A stretch of 64,000 bases of DNA from Ipomoea triloba (GCF_003576645.1 NC_044925.1:2683878-2747877), one strand, 5' to 3'. Shown: positions 32,590 through 45,059, counted from the stretch's first letter. The notes: generated from the letters alone by a model not told the origin. Made by a program: numbers and translations.

Positions 32590-34110
32590 AAAAAGTGTTA
32601 ATTTCATTTTGGTCCTAGATCTATAGGTATCAGTTTACTTTTAGTCCTTTTTTTTCAAAATGTTCCTGTTTGGTCCAAGTGTTACTGTGGCATGATCATT
32701 TTTTGTCCTTAGTCAACAAAATCATTTAAATGACATTAAATACAATGGTATTTTGGTTTATTCAGTTCTAAGTATTACAGTAAGTCATTTTCCTATTTTG
32801 ATCCTAGATTTATATGTGTCATTCCACTTTTAATTCTTTTTTTTTTTTCAAAACATCCATGTTGGTCTTTCTTCCTAAACTTCAACCTTGTGACCAACTA
32901 AGCTACCCATGTGGGCCATCCATGTTGGTTTAACATTATTGTGGCATGACAATTTTTTGTTTTCTATAAAAAATATGTTTAAATAACGTTAAAAGTCACT
33001 CAAAATCCTCATTTTATTCTTCTTGGTAATAAAACCGTTTTCATGATAATAACACAAACATTTATTTATATTAATAACCCAGTAAGATGAGTAACAATTA
33101 ACAAACATAATAACAGCATGTAGTAAAAAGAAAAATTGATTGAAAATGAATGAAAATTAAAGACAAATTATGATGATTTTTTTCAGCACCAAGAATATAA
33201 TACTCAAGCTCATTCCTTAGATTTGCCTTAGACTATGGATATATTTGGCAAACCTAGTTAAAAAGGTAATTGAAAGCTGAAAAGCTATAAGCTAGTAGCT
33301 GAAATCTGAAGAGATGGCAAGCTAGTTGTTATGCTTAAAAGTGTTTGGTAAAATTAACTTTTTGATAAGATGATAAATATAAAAAGGCTAAAAATGACAT
33401 CTTCATAAAATTTAAATATGTTTGTTTAAATATTAAAATATAAAATAATGAAACCAATATATTTTAATAAAATATAGTAAGAACATATATTTGAAAATAT
33501 ATAAAGTAAAAAAAATATATTTACAGTTCATACAAAAATTAATGTTCAAACACACAAATGTTAAATTGAAATTACAACCAAACATATTGAAGAGAAAATG
33601 CCAAAATAATTTTAATTAGCAGGGGTAAAAGATGTCATTTATTTAAAATAATAAGGATAAAAATGAAAAACAAGTTAAGAAGTTACTAACTTATTTTTTA
33701 AAAGCTACCTAAAGTAACTTTTCAAATTAAGCTCTTATTTTGAGCTACTAGTTTATTTTGATAACATTACCAGAGCTTATAGTTTATTAGTAGCTAAAAT
33801 AAGCTATAAGCTTCTAAAAAAATTCTTGGAAACAGAGCCTATGTTATTGGTGTTCTTATCCTGTAGAATATTGAGCCAATGTGTTTTGATTCAATTAATT
33901 TCCAATTTTAAGGGGATTTTTAACGTCATTTTGAGTGGTTAAATAATACCAATACGAAAAAAGGAAAATTTTGAGTGGTTTATTATGTTATTTTAATATC
34001 ATTTAAATATATTTGTAGACGGAGGATTAAAAATGGTTATGTCACAATAATGATAAGACCAACGAGGATGTTCTGAAAAAAAAAAAAGTTGAAGGGATGC
34101 AAATTTGTTC
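32590..34110. mobile_element. Composite inverted-repeat region with a nested hAT-like MITE
   Basis: GACCAACGAGGATGTTCTGA near 34060 and TTCAAAACATCCATGTTGG near 32848 are inverted partners. So are the AACGTTAAAAGTCACTCAAA (about 32983) and TTTTAACGTCATTTTGAGTG (about 33917) stretches. They outline one element of about 1.3-1.5 kb. Nested at about 33240-33845 is a second unit with AGCTATAAGCTAGTAGCT at its left and AATAAGCTATAAGCTTCT at its right. Exact borders are uncertain. No gene is present. Confidence 0.5.
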
Positions 34111-34856
34111 TAAAGACCAAATCTTTGAGTTGCAACTTTAGTAGAGTCTTAATATAGAGGAATACTTCCACCAGAAATTCTCAACCTCTTGCAAATAGAC
34201 CCAGATGGTACAATACCTAAATTTGAATATAAATTATTATAATTGCAATCACATATATGCTACGAATAATACCACATCTATTATCACTTTCTACTCCATT
34301 TTCTACTCCTTACTGAGGTGTCGCGTTCTAATTAATCTAAAACATAATGGACAACTATCATTATTCTTTCAATTTTCTTTATCTAATAAGATTTATATAT
34401 GTGATCAGAGTTATACTCTATAGGAGTGCATCTATTATTTTCCATATGCTACACACTTCACCTCTAATAAAACATTATGGATGCATCCATTAGGTGACCA
34501 TATAACAAAAATTGTTTGTGTCAATGTGGCGAAAGAGAGAGGTTGGGAAATAACTTATGGGTAAATGCATTCTCCTTGTATGCTTATTATTGATGGTAAT
34601 TTATCCCATCATAATTTGCTTTTATCTCCAAAAAAAAATAATGAATGGCCGCAATAAGAAATTTCACACCAATAAAAAAAATTACGATGATTTTTTTTGA
34701 AAAAAAAAATTTTTTTGATAACAAGTTTACCCGATTAAGAAACAATTTTCTTGTAATACATACATTAGTGGCCCATGTCATAAAATATACAAGCTCAGAC
34801 ATGTCAAAGTATACCTTGCTCAAGTCAATAGTAAGAAATTATATCATAACAATTCT
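34111..34856. other. AT-rich spacer upstream of block B copy 2
   Basis: No gene, RNA or clear repeat is recognised. Short AT-rich open frames here look random. Confidence 0.45.
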
Positions 34857-37800
34857 TCAAAACATAGCTTGATAAATATACACAACTTGCAAATCATTTA
34901 TATTATAGACAAATTATTAAAACACACTTTAATAATTATAAATAGGTATAACAAAACTGAAGATATATTTAGTTCACACATTCACATCAAGCCTCCAAGT
35001 AGTAAAGATTCAAAGTGTGAAAGAGATAAACTTGATAATTTTTGCTCAAATGATCAAGTTAGTCGGACTGTTAACTTGGTAACCATAAAGTTAGAAGTAC
35101 GTACGACTTCCATCCCACTGATGACGTCACCGTTTTGACACCTGATCGGCATGTGGAGTGTCACATATTTCACTCGATCTATTCAACTTTGAGACGCGGA
35201 CAGAAGTAGATCTTCAAAGACTCCTGCAGCCTACTTAAGAGGTGATGTGGCACTGTCTTAAGTTTTTCGCAATGAAATAGTAGCAACTCCCTGATGCATG
35301 GCATTATTATTATTGTTGCTTCTTCTTTCAAGTCTTCCCACTCCTCCCACTCCTCACAATATGAGAACTCCAATTTCTTCAGCTTTGGAAAAGCAACACC
35401 ACCTACTTCTGTTACTCCCAAAAAATCACTCCCTACATATCTTAGCTCTTTCATCTCGCTTATGAAAAGAGTCTCCAGAGAAGGCAGTTTGCCTAATGGA
35501 GGCAAAGATGAACAATTTACGCACCTCCTGATTTCAAGAATCCGTAGATTATCAAGGGACAGTAAAATCCAGGAAGGGAGGTGGATTCCTCCGTACCCAT
35601 TAAGTTCCAAGGTTTGCAGTTTCGGAGGTGGTTTCAGAGCATCTATTCCCACACTGACTCTCGGGCAGTCTTTGATCTCCAAAGACTCCAGCCTACTTAA
35701 GAGGTGATGTGGCACTGTCTTAAGTTTCCTGCAATATTTTAGTTGCAACTCCCTTATGCATGGCATTATTATTATTGTTGCTTCTTCTTTCAAGTCTTCC
35801 CACTCCTCCCACTCGGGACAATTATAGAACTTCAAGTTCTTCAGCTTTGGAAATGCAACACCACCTACTTCTGCTACTCCCAAAAACTCACTCACTACAT
35901 ATCTTAGCTCTTTCATTCCCGCTATGGAAAGAGTCTCCAGAGAAGGCAGTTTGCCTAATGGAGGCAAAGATGAACAATTTACGCACCCATTGATTTCAAG
36001 AATCCGTAGATTAAGGGACAGTGTAATCCAGGAAGGGAAGTGGATTCCTCTGTACTCATTAAGTTTCAAGGTTTGCAGTTCCGGAGGTGGATTCAGAGCT
36101 TCCATCACATCTATTCCCACATCGACTCCATCACTGAAATTCAAACACAATGTTTTGATGTGCTTCTTGTTTCTCAATTCTGCTTTCTCTGCTTCCTCCA
36201 CATCTGTTGCGTTATTCAGATCGCACAAAAAAAATATGGACAGCTCCCCTTTGAGTTGGTTCAGCTTCTCCATGTATTCCAATATACTTGACTCTTTCCC
36301 CACCTTAAACTCACTTAAACTACAAAGCTGAGTTAGCTTTGCGATACCTTGGGGCATCATCTCTAGCCTATTGGTGTATCTGATGTTAAGGTGTCTCAAG
36401 TTTATCAAATTTCCAATCCCTTCAGGTAGTCTAGAAAAATGCTCACATCTTTCGAGAACTAAAGTTTGCAAGTTCTCCAAAGAACAAATTGTATCGGGCA
36501 ACGTCTCTACTTCGCTCCAACTTAAATTGATGTATCTTAGCTGACTCAAATCTCCAATCTTATCAGGTAGTCTAGAAAATTGGCTACAGTATCCAAGATC
36601 TAAAGTTTGCAAGTTCTCCAAAGAACAAATTGTATCGGGCAACGTCTCTACTTTGCTACAACTTAAATCAATGTATCTTAATTGACGCAAATTTCCAATC
36701 CCATCCGGCAGTCTTGAAAATTTCTGACATCTTTTAAGATCTAAAGTTTGCAAGTTATATAAAGAACAAACTGCATCTGGTAACTCATTTACAACACTCT
36801 CACTTAGATCAATGTACCTTAGATGAAGCAAATTTCCTATCTTCTTTGGGAGTTTTTCCAATTCACAACCATGCAAACTTAATACTCTCACAGATTTCAG
36901 ACCATTTAACAAATCAAGAGTAAGTTGTGCGGGAGAAAGGTCTTCAGCAGAAAAGCTACGAAGTTTTCCAATATCACAAATGGAAGGGAGATTCATATTC
37001 CTACCCCATGACTGAAGATGACGTAGATTTTTAAATCCAACCTTATCCTCATGCTGGTCAATATTGTAGCATTCATTTCTAGTAAGAAATTGGGCAAAAT
37101 CATGCACTATGTCATGCATTTTGCAAGATTTGATAATGTTGGAATCCATGTCATCTTTCTTCAAATCTTGGAAGAAAGAGCGCATTGCTAAACCCCCAAA
37201 TAACTCCCTGCCTTTTGATTCCGTCGTCACATAACCTTGTGCCATCCAAATTCTGATGAGCTCATCTACCTCCATTTCATAATCTTTGGGAAAGACAGCA
37301 CAGTATGAAAAACATTGCTTCATCTTTGGGGTCAAATCATTGTAGCTTAGATACAAATGAGGGAAGAGTTCTGTTACCACTTCATCCGACTCCCAAATTT
37401 TATTGTCTAAAACATTTTGCCAATCATCTCTAGTGTGTTTGAAACATAGCAGGCTTCCCATGACCTTAACAGCAAGTGGCAATCCTTTGCACTTTTGAGC
37501 AATTTTGTGACCAATATCTTTCAGTTTCTCACAATCCTCTTCGCTTCTCCCAGAAAATGCTATCCTGCTAAACAACAACCAAGCTTCGGAGTCAGATATT
37601 AGATCCAACTGATGCAGATACACACTTCCCATCATTTTAGCAACCCTCTCACTTCTTGAGGTGACCAAGATTCTACTCCCGGGGAGTCCATCCTTGAGAG
37701 AGTTCTTCAATGGCTCCCACTTCGCAGATTGCTCTGTCCACACATCATCCATCACAAGTAGGAACCTTTTCCCAGACAAAGTGCTTTTGATCTTTTCCAG

Positions 37801-38895
37801 TAAGAGTTGGAGCTGGGACAGATCCGTGGAGCTTTTAGTGATTGACTCAACAATGGCTTTTGCAATCTTGATCTGGTCAAAGGGGTCGGAAACACAAATC
37901 CACACCCTTTCATCCCCAAAATGAGTCTTGATCTGTTCATCCTCAAAGACTAGTTGAGCAAGGGTAGTTTTCCCTATCCCTCCCGCGCCCACTATGGAAA
38001 TCACAAGGGGCCCATTTCTTGCTTCTTCTTCTCCAGGATTCTCCAGTAACTTGCTTATTAAAGCACTGGCATCGGATTTCCTACCTTGAATCTGTGACGC
38101 ATCCACATCAAACGCAGTGGTGACTCGCATCAATTCTTGATCAGAGTGTGATGCTGCAGAAGTGTGTGTTATAGATGATGCATAATCAAATTTGAACTGA
38201 TCTTTCTCTTTCGTAATCCGATCAAGTGTTGAATCAAGCTCCTTTATTTTGTTGGCGATGTCTCGATGCATAACAAACCTTTTGAATTTGGAACGCGAAG
38301 GCAGGAAAGAGCTGCGACTTGCCTCGGGGCTCTCGATCTGTTGTCTCAGACTTCTGGTTCTCCACTCGTCCAGAACATCGTCCACTTGGTAGCTGAAGTC
38401 TTTGATATTTTCGATCCAGAGCTCGATGCCATTTTCCTTAAAGCTTCTCTTCTCTGCATCATCCAATACCTTCCTGATATTCTCGAGCTTTGATGAGAGG
38501 TTTGCGATCTCCTTCTCCACACCCAAAGCTCTTTTTAGCTCCTGGGCTTGGTGCTTCAGGATGTTGATCAGCTGCTCGACAACAGTGGAGATGAGAGCGT
38601 CGGCCATGGTCGTTGACTCTGTGGTTGAAAGGTACTTTGAGAGATGATAAGGTTTGCTAATGTATGGGTGTGCAAATTTTGGTAACTGAAAAATATAGGT
38701 TAATGTACAGACCAACAAAATTTGGTTAATTATTTTTTTAATTAAAATATTTTAGTTGGAATAATGTTTAAGAATTTAAATTATTGATTAAATCTGTTTG
38801 AAAATTTGATTAACTATATAGTCCGTGAAGGCTGATTCTGTGAGTATGGGACCTAAAAAGAAGGAAAGATTTGAATGCTTGATGGGGACTACTCT
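34857..38895. repeat. Duplicated block B, copy 2, containing CNL gene 2
   Basis: This is the mate of 7350-11590, in the same orientation. The shared flank begins AACATAGCTTGATAAATATA, and beyond the gene start GAGTATGGGACCTAAAAAG is shared. The 3' flank of this copy lacks about 55 bp that copy 1 has near 7610-7650. Confidence 0.9.
35179..38607 (-). CDS. CC-NB-ARC-LRR (CNL) disease resistance protein, RGA-like, copy 2
   Basis: This is a paralogue of the CNL at 7702-11280. Counted from MADALIS (38607) it has 1142 codons. The frame is open a further 37 codons upstream to 38718, but the paralogue and the family start at MADALIS, so I choose that start. All motifs are intact: QVDDVLDEW, P-loop GAGGIGKTT, WICVSD, LLVMDDVW, GSRILVTSRSER, GLPLA, CFSYCAVFPKDY and KMHDIVHD. 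It differs from copy 1 mainly in the LRRs. It has two instead of three 47-residue central units (the loss of one 141-bp unit), and the terminal modules have changed residues. No stop or frameshift is present. It would act, like its sister, as an intracellular effector sensor. The two are about 27 kb apart in the same orientation. Confidence 0.95.
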   Translation of the reverse strand: MADALISTVVEQLINILKHQAQELKRALGVEKEIANLSSKLENIRKVLDDAEKRSFKENGIELWIENIKDFSYQVDDVLDEWRTRSLRQQIESPEASRSSFLPSRSKFKRFVMHRDIANKIKELDSTLDRITKEKDQFKFDYASSITHTSAASHSDQELMRVTTAFDVDASQIQGRKSDASALISKLLENPGEEEARNGPLVISIVGAGGIGKTTLAQLVFEDEQIKTHFGDERVWICVSDPFDQIKIAKAIVESITKSSTDLSQLQLLLEKIKSTLSGKRFLLVMDDVWTEQSAKWEPLKNSLKDGLPGSRILVTSRSERVAKMMGSVYLHQLDLISDSEAWLLFSRIAFSGRSEEDCEKLKDIGHKIAQKCKGLPLAVKVMGSLLCFKHTRDDWQNVLDNKIWESDEVVTELFPHLYLSYNDLTPKMKQCFSYCAVFPKDYEMEVDELIRIWMAQGYVTTESKGRELFGGLAMRSFFQDLKKDDMDSNIIKSCKMHDIVHDFAQFLTRNECYNIDQHEDKVGFKNLRHLQSWGRNMNLPSICDIGKLRSFSAEDLSPAQLTLDLLNGLKSVRVLSLHGCELEKLPKKIGNLLHLRYIDLSESVVNELPDAVCSLYNLQTLDLKRCQKFSRLPDGIGNLRQLRYIDLSCSKVETLPDTICSLENLQTLDLGYCSQFSRLPDKIGDLSQLRYINLSWSEVETLPDTICSLENLQTLVLERCEHFSRLPEGIGNLINLRHLNIRYTNRLEMMPQGIAKLTQLCSLSEFKVGKESSILEYMEKLNQLKGELSIFFLCDLNNATDVEEAEKAELRNKKHIKTLCLNFSDGVDVGIDVMEALNPPPELQTLKLNEYRGIHFPSWITLSLNLRILEINGCVNCSSLPPLGKLPSLETLSIAGMKELRYVVSEFLGVAEVGGVAFPKLKNLKFYNCPEWEEWEDLKEEATIIIMPCIRELQLKYCRKLKTVPHHLLSRLESLEIKDCPRVSVGIDALKPPPKLQTLELNGYGGIHLPSWILLSLDNLRILEIRRCVNCSSLPPLGKLPSLETLFISEMKELRYVGSDFLGVTEVGGVAFPKLKKLEFSYCEEWEEWEDLKEEATIIIMPCIRELLLFHCEKLKTVPHHLLSRLQESLKIYFCPRLKVE

Positions 38896-38977
38896 TTTGA
38901 GTGTTGGACCTACTCTGTGTAAGTATTGGACCTATTTTTGAATGCTTGATGGGGACCGTGCGCTAAGCACACTATGT

Positions 38978-39026
<49 letters not shown>

Positions 39027-39536
39027 NAAAACTTTCGCTTGTAGAAAAAAAAAGATTTCCTCAAAATCTTCCTCTCCCATTAGTTAAAAACCCATGTTTA
39101 GTTTTTCTACTCTACAAAAATCCATAGAAGTGCACTGGGAAGCTCTAAATTGTTTATTATTATTTAAGTAATCATATATTATTTTATGTTATTAAATTTC
39201 AACTAGTATTTTCATCCGTGTGTTGCACGGAATTAATTTTGTTATAGTATTTTAAGAATATTTGGATCGATATATAATTATATAAATTATAACATTAATA
39301 TTATATAGTGCAAATGATGAAATTGGTTGGATCGATTATGTTTTATAATGTTATTCTTGCTTGAATTCGAGCAAATAATTGTCCAATTATCTGTGCTATA
39401 CACGGATAAATTTTTAATTATATATTTAGATAATAAAATTAAAGATAAAATTATTAAAAAAAATTATAATATTGAACGTGTACAATTATTTGATTATAAG
39501 ATTAGTACAAAAGTGTCACTCAATTAATTGAATAAT
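38896..39536. other. Spacer with poly-T run containing one unresolved base
   Basis: A poly-T tract at 38983-39026 ends in N at 39027, probably an assembly or sequencing join. The rest is AT-rich with no gene. Confidence 0.5.
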
Positions 39537-39726
39537 GACAAATACTTGTGTGAGACCATCTCATGGGTTTTTTATACGTGAGACAGGTCAGATCTTTGAT
39601 TAATGAGGTCAAAGATCTAACTGATTAGTTAAAGATTTGACCCATTAATAATTTAAAAAAAAAAAAAAAAAGACTCGTCTCACGGATTGAGATATGCGAG
39701 ACGATCTCACATAAGTACTGTTACCC
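39537..39726. mobile_element. 190-bp MULE-type MITE, GTGTGAGACC family
   Basis: The ends GACAAATACTTGTGTGAGAC and (reverse) GGGTAACAGTACTTATGTGA. The exact 9-bp direct repeat TTGAATAAT lies at 39528-39536 and 39727-39735. It carries the inner inverted motif TCTCAYGG/CGTGAGAC and is the shortest family member in the window. Confidence 0.85.
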
Positions 39727-39735
39727 TTGAATAAT

Positions 39736-40423
39736 ATATGACTTGCTTGTCTGTAATTATTATCGATATGTAATATGATTTATGTAATTATATTAATTAC
39801 TAAAATATAGAGAAATAATTTAATTGTAATCTAAACTATATATAAAAGTAAAATCTTTCTATTTAATTTTTCCGCTCAAACTTTTGTAGTCAATTAATTA
39901 AATATTTTATTCATCAAATAATTAATATATTTTATTTGGTAAGAAAATGTAAAATGGAAATTAACTAATATTAACGTAATAACATAATAATACCGTGTAG
40001 AAAAGACATATTAATTATGTAATAACATAAACATATATAATTGATAATATTATGTATGGTATGTTAGAAAAATTCATACATACGCAGCGGAAGCATCAAA
40101 TCGCTTCTTCTAAGATTCTATGTAAAAAGGAAGTTAGAAGATTTTACCATTGAAGCGTGCTTTGACAGAATCAACAGCTTGAACCGTCCAATTGTACGGC
40201 TTCTAGTCTGTCCATCGGTCGGGCACGCGAGAACTCCAGAGATTTTACATGAAAACTCTTTTTTGACTTATCTCTGTACTACTTCTCACTATAAGAAATA
40301 GGGTAAGACATATATATATATAGCTTGGGTTTGGGCCCAAAGGTGCTAGCCTTATATATATATAGCTTGGGTTTGGGCCCAAAGGTGCTAGCCTTAAAAG
40401 TCCAAAACTACCCAATATTAAAT
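39736..40423. other. Intergenic region, possible Copia LTR debris
   Basis: The stretch around 40065-40290 (CATACGCAGCGGAAGC onward) resembles the end of a Copia-type LTR, but I could not find borders. A 42-bp unit containing GCTTGGGTTTGGGCCCAAAG is tandemly duplicated at about 40311-40394. Confidence 0.35.
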
Positions 40424-40860
40424 GGCAAAAACTTGTGGGATACCGTCTCACCATGAGACGGGTCGGGTCGGGTCAAGATGCAAATGTAACACTTATATGC
40501 ACAAATGTCATACTTATATACTCAAATGTAATACTAATCAGGAATAAAAATTTTGTTACTTATTAGGGTAAATGTAATACTTTTAAGAGAAAAAATACAA
40601 TACTTTTACATTTCGATTTAAAAGTATTACATTTTTCCTCAAAAGTATTATATTTGCTCTTATAAGTGAGAGGCACTTGTCAACATTACTTATTATGAAA
40701 AATGTATTACTTTTTCTTTTATAAGTAACAAAAATTGTATTTTTTTATTAGTGTTATATTTGAGCATATAAGTATGACATTTGCATGCATGGTGCTTTGA
40801 CCCGACCCGACCCGTCTCACGAATCCTTATTCGTGAGACGGTCTCACACAAGTGTGACCC
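40424..40860. mobile_element. 437-bp MULE-type MITE, GTGTGAGACC family
   Basis: It begins GGCAAAAACTTGTGGGATAC and ends GGTCTCACACAAGTGTGACC C. The 9-bp direct repeat ATATTAAAT is at 40415-40423 and 40861-40869. The interior is AT-rich with inverted AATACTTTT units. It is nearly colinear with 56912-57341. Confidence 0.92.
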
Positions 40861-41092
40861 ATATTAAATTAAGTCATTAATCAAATATTAATGTATTAAT
40901 TCAATATTGATAACTCTTTATCAATTTCTTTTAAAGTTCTCAGCATTACCACGAACCATTAAGGTGTGACTTTCTAGTTTTATGGTCAAACTAGCAACGA
41001 GTAATATTTAATAACTCATTATTAAATAAATCGTAAGTCATGAGTGACACCTAGCAGTATGTCATGACTACCTAGCTGACAATGAATATATT

Positions 41093-41098
<6 letters not shown>

Positions 41099-41174
<76 letters not shown>
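41099..41174. repeat. (TA)n microsatellite
   Basis: About 37 uninterrupted TA units. Confidence 0.95.
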
Positions 41175-41179
<5 letters not shown>

Positions 41180-41238
41180 TTAGTACAAAATCAATTATAC
41201 TTTATAATGGAAACTATAATTGATTATGTACTAATAAT

Positions 41239-41691
<453 letters not shown>

Positions 41692-41699
41692 CTAATAAT

Positions 41700-42000
41700 A
41701 TTCTAACACACGCACGCGCGCGCGCACACACACACACACACATATATATCGCGTGCAGGTGCGTACGGGCCGCCTAGGAGAGAACTGAGAAAGAATCGCA
41801 GCGCGCCACATATCCAAGATGTAGTTGCACCTAATGTTATAACTAGGTTTATGCTCAGTGTACTTAGTATTTAGTGAAGTATAATTAGGTGCACCTAGGT
41901 TGCACCCAAGTGCATAAATATTAACAAGTTAAATTACTTGCACTTGTAAGTGAAAATATGTGTGAAAATATGGGCACTTGTAAGTGAAACTAGGTGCACT
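41700..42000. other. Spacer with CG/CA dinucleotide run
   Basis: It holds a mixed (CG)n(CA)n run at about 41706-41740. Several variants of TAGGTGCAC and CACTTGTAAGTGAAA occur at 41830-42000. No gene is seen. Confidence 0.4.
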
Positions 42001-42002
42001 TA

Positions 42003-42350
42003 TAAGGCCTTCCACAATAGTTAAGCTTAGGTGTGACTTTTGAGGAGATTTTGTAAGTGTGATTAGGAAAAAGAAAATAAGAGTAGAGGAAAAAAAGAAA
42101 AGGAAAAACAAAAAACAAAACAAAAACTGAAATAAAAAAATTTTACGCGCCCGCCTGGACGCGAATTTTGCGCCTCACGCACGCGTGAGGCGCAATAAAA
42201 TTCTGAAATGGGACCCATTCTAACCTGCAAAACACTCCTCTTTGCAGGAGAAAGATTTCAACAAAATCACTTCTCTCCCATTTGCTAAAAGCTGACCAAT
42301 CGGATCTTACTGTTCCAAATGCAAGTGAAAAGCCACCATTGGGGATGGCC
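42003..42350. mobile_element. MITE, AGGCCWTCCMCAATRGT type
   Basis: The left end AGGCCTTCCACAATAGTT is matched in reverse by CCACCATTGGGGATGGCCT at the right. The interior TTGTAAGTGTGATTAGGAAA recurs at about 62808-62827, and inverted at 6095-6115 and 43965-43985. It is non-coding. Its target duplication is not clear. Confidence 0.65.
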
Positions 42351-43340
42351 TAACACAATTACTTGCATCAAAGTTTGAGTTATTTACGAAAATGCCACCG
42401 CGTCGTTTTTTTTTTTAAAATTACATCTGATTCATTAATCTTGATACGTGGATAGCTGTGAAGCGTTCTCATTTCCTTCTTGGACGGCAGTTCGCATGGG
42501 AGCGCACCATATATATATATATATATATCATAATAATTACACAGAAGAATGAAATGATAATCTATTTTTGTACTAATAATATTATACCTTAAATATAAAA
42601 TAAAAATATTAGAGGATTATGTTAATATATAATTAATATTTTGATACATTAATTTCGGCTAGGAAATAATTAGGTTAAAAATAATTAATAAGAATATTGG
42701 GCATTATCAATGTCATAAAAATGAGTTTTGGGAATCCAATTTTCAATCTTGGAATCTCTCATCCAGACATCCAGTCACATAGTTGTTCTCCTTAGCCTAC
42801 CTCCCACTATAATCATCCCAATGAAAACAATGAAAACAAGCCTAATTTGAGCAATTTATTTCAGTTTGTGGAAGTGTGGTCAAAGATACAAGATTATGTG
42901 TGTTTTTTTAGACGGTGATATTATCAATGCACATAAGAATGAAGACGAAGGCCCAGATTATTAATGAAACTTCAAGCTCCGGAACCTAGTTTTCAAGTTA
43001 TGAAACGGTTTGCGATTCAAGTTTTCTATAGCATAACTAGAAAAATTATTTCTATGTTTGACTGTAAGGAATGATTTACCGTTTCATTCATCGTTGTTGT
43101 AAACGTTTTATGTTTTGATTTAATGAAATAGCAACGTTTACTCTAATTTAAAAAAAATCATCCCAAAAATTATTGTCTTGTAGCTTTCCCCACTGCATCT
43201 TCACATGCCGAGCAGAGAATTCAGCTACCACTTATAATATTTTAGCTTTCAAAGTGGGACAAAGACACGCAAAAAAAATATAAAAATATTTTTAAAAAAA
43301 ATTAAAAAAAAAAGTGGGACAAAGGCACCACTAACTTTAT
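42351..43340. other. Intergenic region, no gene seen
   Basis: AT-rich with a short TA run at about 42510-42529. AAAGTGGGACAAAG is repeated at 43253 and 43312. No gene or RNA is supported. Confidence 0.45.
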
Positions 43341-43344
43341 TTTT

Positions 43345-43503
43345 GAATACAACTAACCCTAACTATCTGTTCATCTATCCTATTTTCAACCTGTTGAAGC
43401 ACAAAGAGTCAATTTCTATATCTCCTCCACTGAGACCCGAACTCATGACCTTTCATTTGAGGAAGGCCACTACATGCCATTTGAGCACAAGGTGCTTGGC
43501 AGA
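43345..43503 (-). mobile_element. SINE, reverse orientation
   Basis: On the minus strand it starts CCAAGCACCTTGTGCTCAAA, continues through GAGTTCGGGTCTCAGT (B-box-like) and GACTCTTTGTGCTTCAACAG, and ends near TTGTATTCAAAAATAAAG. These stretches follow the same order as in the SINE at 44221-44382. It is older and more diverged. Confidence 0.7.
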
Positions 43504-44220
43504 CCCAACAATTTAATACTGCAATACTATATTCGAAAGATGGGAACAAGAACAAAACACTTCATTAAATTGATGTAATGACTCGGATGTCAAAACTTCA
43601 AAAGCTAGCTAGCAATATGTTGTGACAGACAATGAGCTGTTAACGTTGCCACCATAAGACCTTCTACATGTTGAATTTGTTAGGTTTTGGAATAGTAAAA
43701 ATTAATGTTTAAATTTTTAATAAATATGTGGTGAATTTTTGAAGAAATTTTTCTCATGTAAATGTGAAGATTTTAACAGAATAAGGTGAAGCTCACTGTC
43801 ACGAGAGAGTTGTGCTTCACGTGCGTGTGGCGCAACTCTCACACCCAAGTGGACACGTAAATTCTTTTTTTTTTTTTTTTTTTTTTTNTTTTTTTTTTTT
43901 TTTTTTTTTTTTTACAGTTTTGATTTTGTTTTGTTTTTTTTTTTTCCTTTCACTCATATTTTCTCTTTTCCTAATCACACAAGCAAAATCTCCTCGAAAA
44001 CCTAATACTATTGAGGAAGGCCTAATACTTTAAGCATTGTGGTCTCACATCTCAATAATCGATGATTGAACGCCGGCAACAACAAAGGGCAAAATAGGAC
44101 ATTCTCTGGTTGCAAATAACAACTATAAATGCACATAATACAAATAATATCGCCGGGAAAAGTCGTGGGCAAATATGACTGAGCTTTTATAAGATGCAGA
44201 GATTCATATTATTCTCTACA

Positions 44221-44382
44221 TGCCAATGGCCTTATGGTCTAGTGGCATCCGGTAGTGGCATTTGGTTGCACCCCATGTTGGAGGGGGCAGGTTCGTGCTG
44301 ATTCTTTGTGCTTCAGTAGGTTGAGAAAGTAGTTTATGAACATATACTACATTGTAACCGAGTTAGTAGTACTCAAAAAAAA
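44221..44382 (+). mobile_element. tRNA-derived SINE with 15-bp target duplication
   Basis: The head TGCCAATGGCCTTATGGTCT holds an A-box-like TGGTCTAGTGGC. A B-box-like GGCAGGTTCGTGC follows. The 3' tail ends GTACTCAAAAAAA. The direct repeat ATATTATTCTCTACA is at 44206-44220 and 44383-44397. The paralogous site at about 6346-6360 has one copy and no insert. This is a clean insertion after the block duplication. Confidence 0.93.
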
Positions 44383-44525
44383 ATATTATTCTCTACACAT
44401 AAGATTGATTTTTATTTGTTTCTATGACAATATATTTAAAAGTATATTTTTCATTCATTCAAAAATAATTGATTGTTGTCTAAAGCAATGCATACAATTT
44501 TTTTTTTATTGATAATGTACTATTA

Positions 44526-45024
44526 CAGGGTGTTTGGTTGGTAGAATTTGAATTTCATTCCCACTTAATTCCCGCATAATTCCAAAGGCAACTAAATTCC
44601 TTAGTTTGGTTGGAGAGGATTGCAATTCCACGGAATTGCAATTTCCTCATTTTCATGGAATTAGAATCCCATGGCCCCCTTGGGATTTTAATTCCATGGA
44701 TTTTAGGAAGAAAAAAAGAGAGCCCTAAGACAAAATTACCCCTCCCTTTTTTAACCTAAAATTAATGCCCCACCTTCCCTTCTAGATGATAGTGTGTATT
44801 ATTGTTCGACTATTGTCAACAAAGAACGTCGTTCCTAAGCAATAATCATTCTAGACCAACCATAATCAAGTATGTTTTCTCAATACTCTCAAGTATTTAA
44901 ATTTGATGTGTATATAGCATATTTGCCTACATTTTAAAGAACAAAATTTTGAATTTAATATGTTATATTTTTTTGGGTGTTTGAATATACAAATGGGTCC
45001 AAGAGATACTTGTCATATAAGATG

Positions 45025-45059
<35 letters not shown>

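Noticed and set aside
38608..38718. Upstream extension of CNL 2 by 37 residues
   Set aside because: The paralogue and usual family start is MADALIS. The extra stretch is hydrophobic/aromatic without similarity, and in copy 1 the frame is not kept.
44221..44260. Possible tRNA gene at the SINE head
   Set aside because: Only box-like motifs remain; no cloverleaf can be completed and the target duplication shows it is a SINE.
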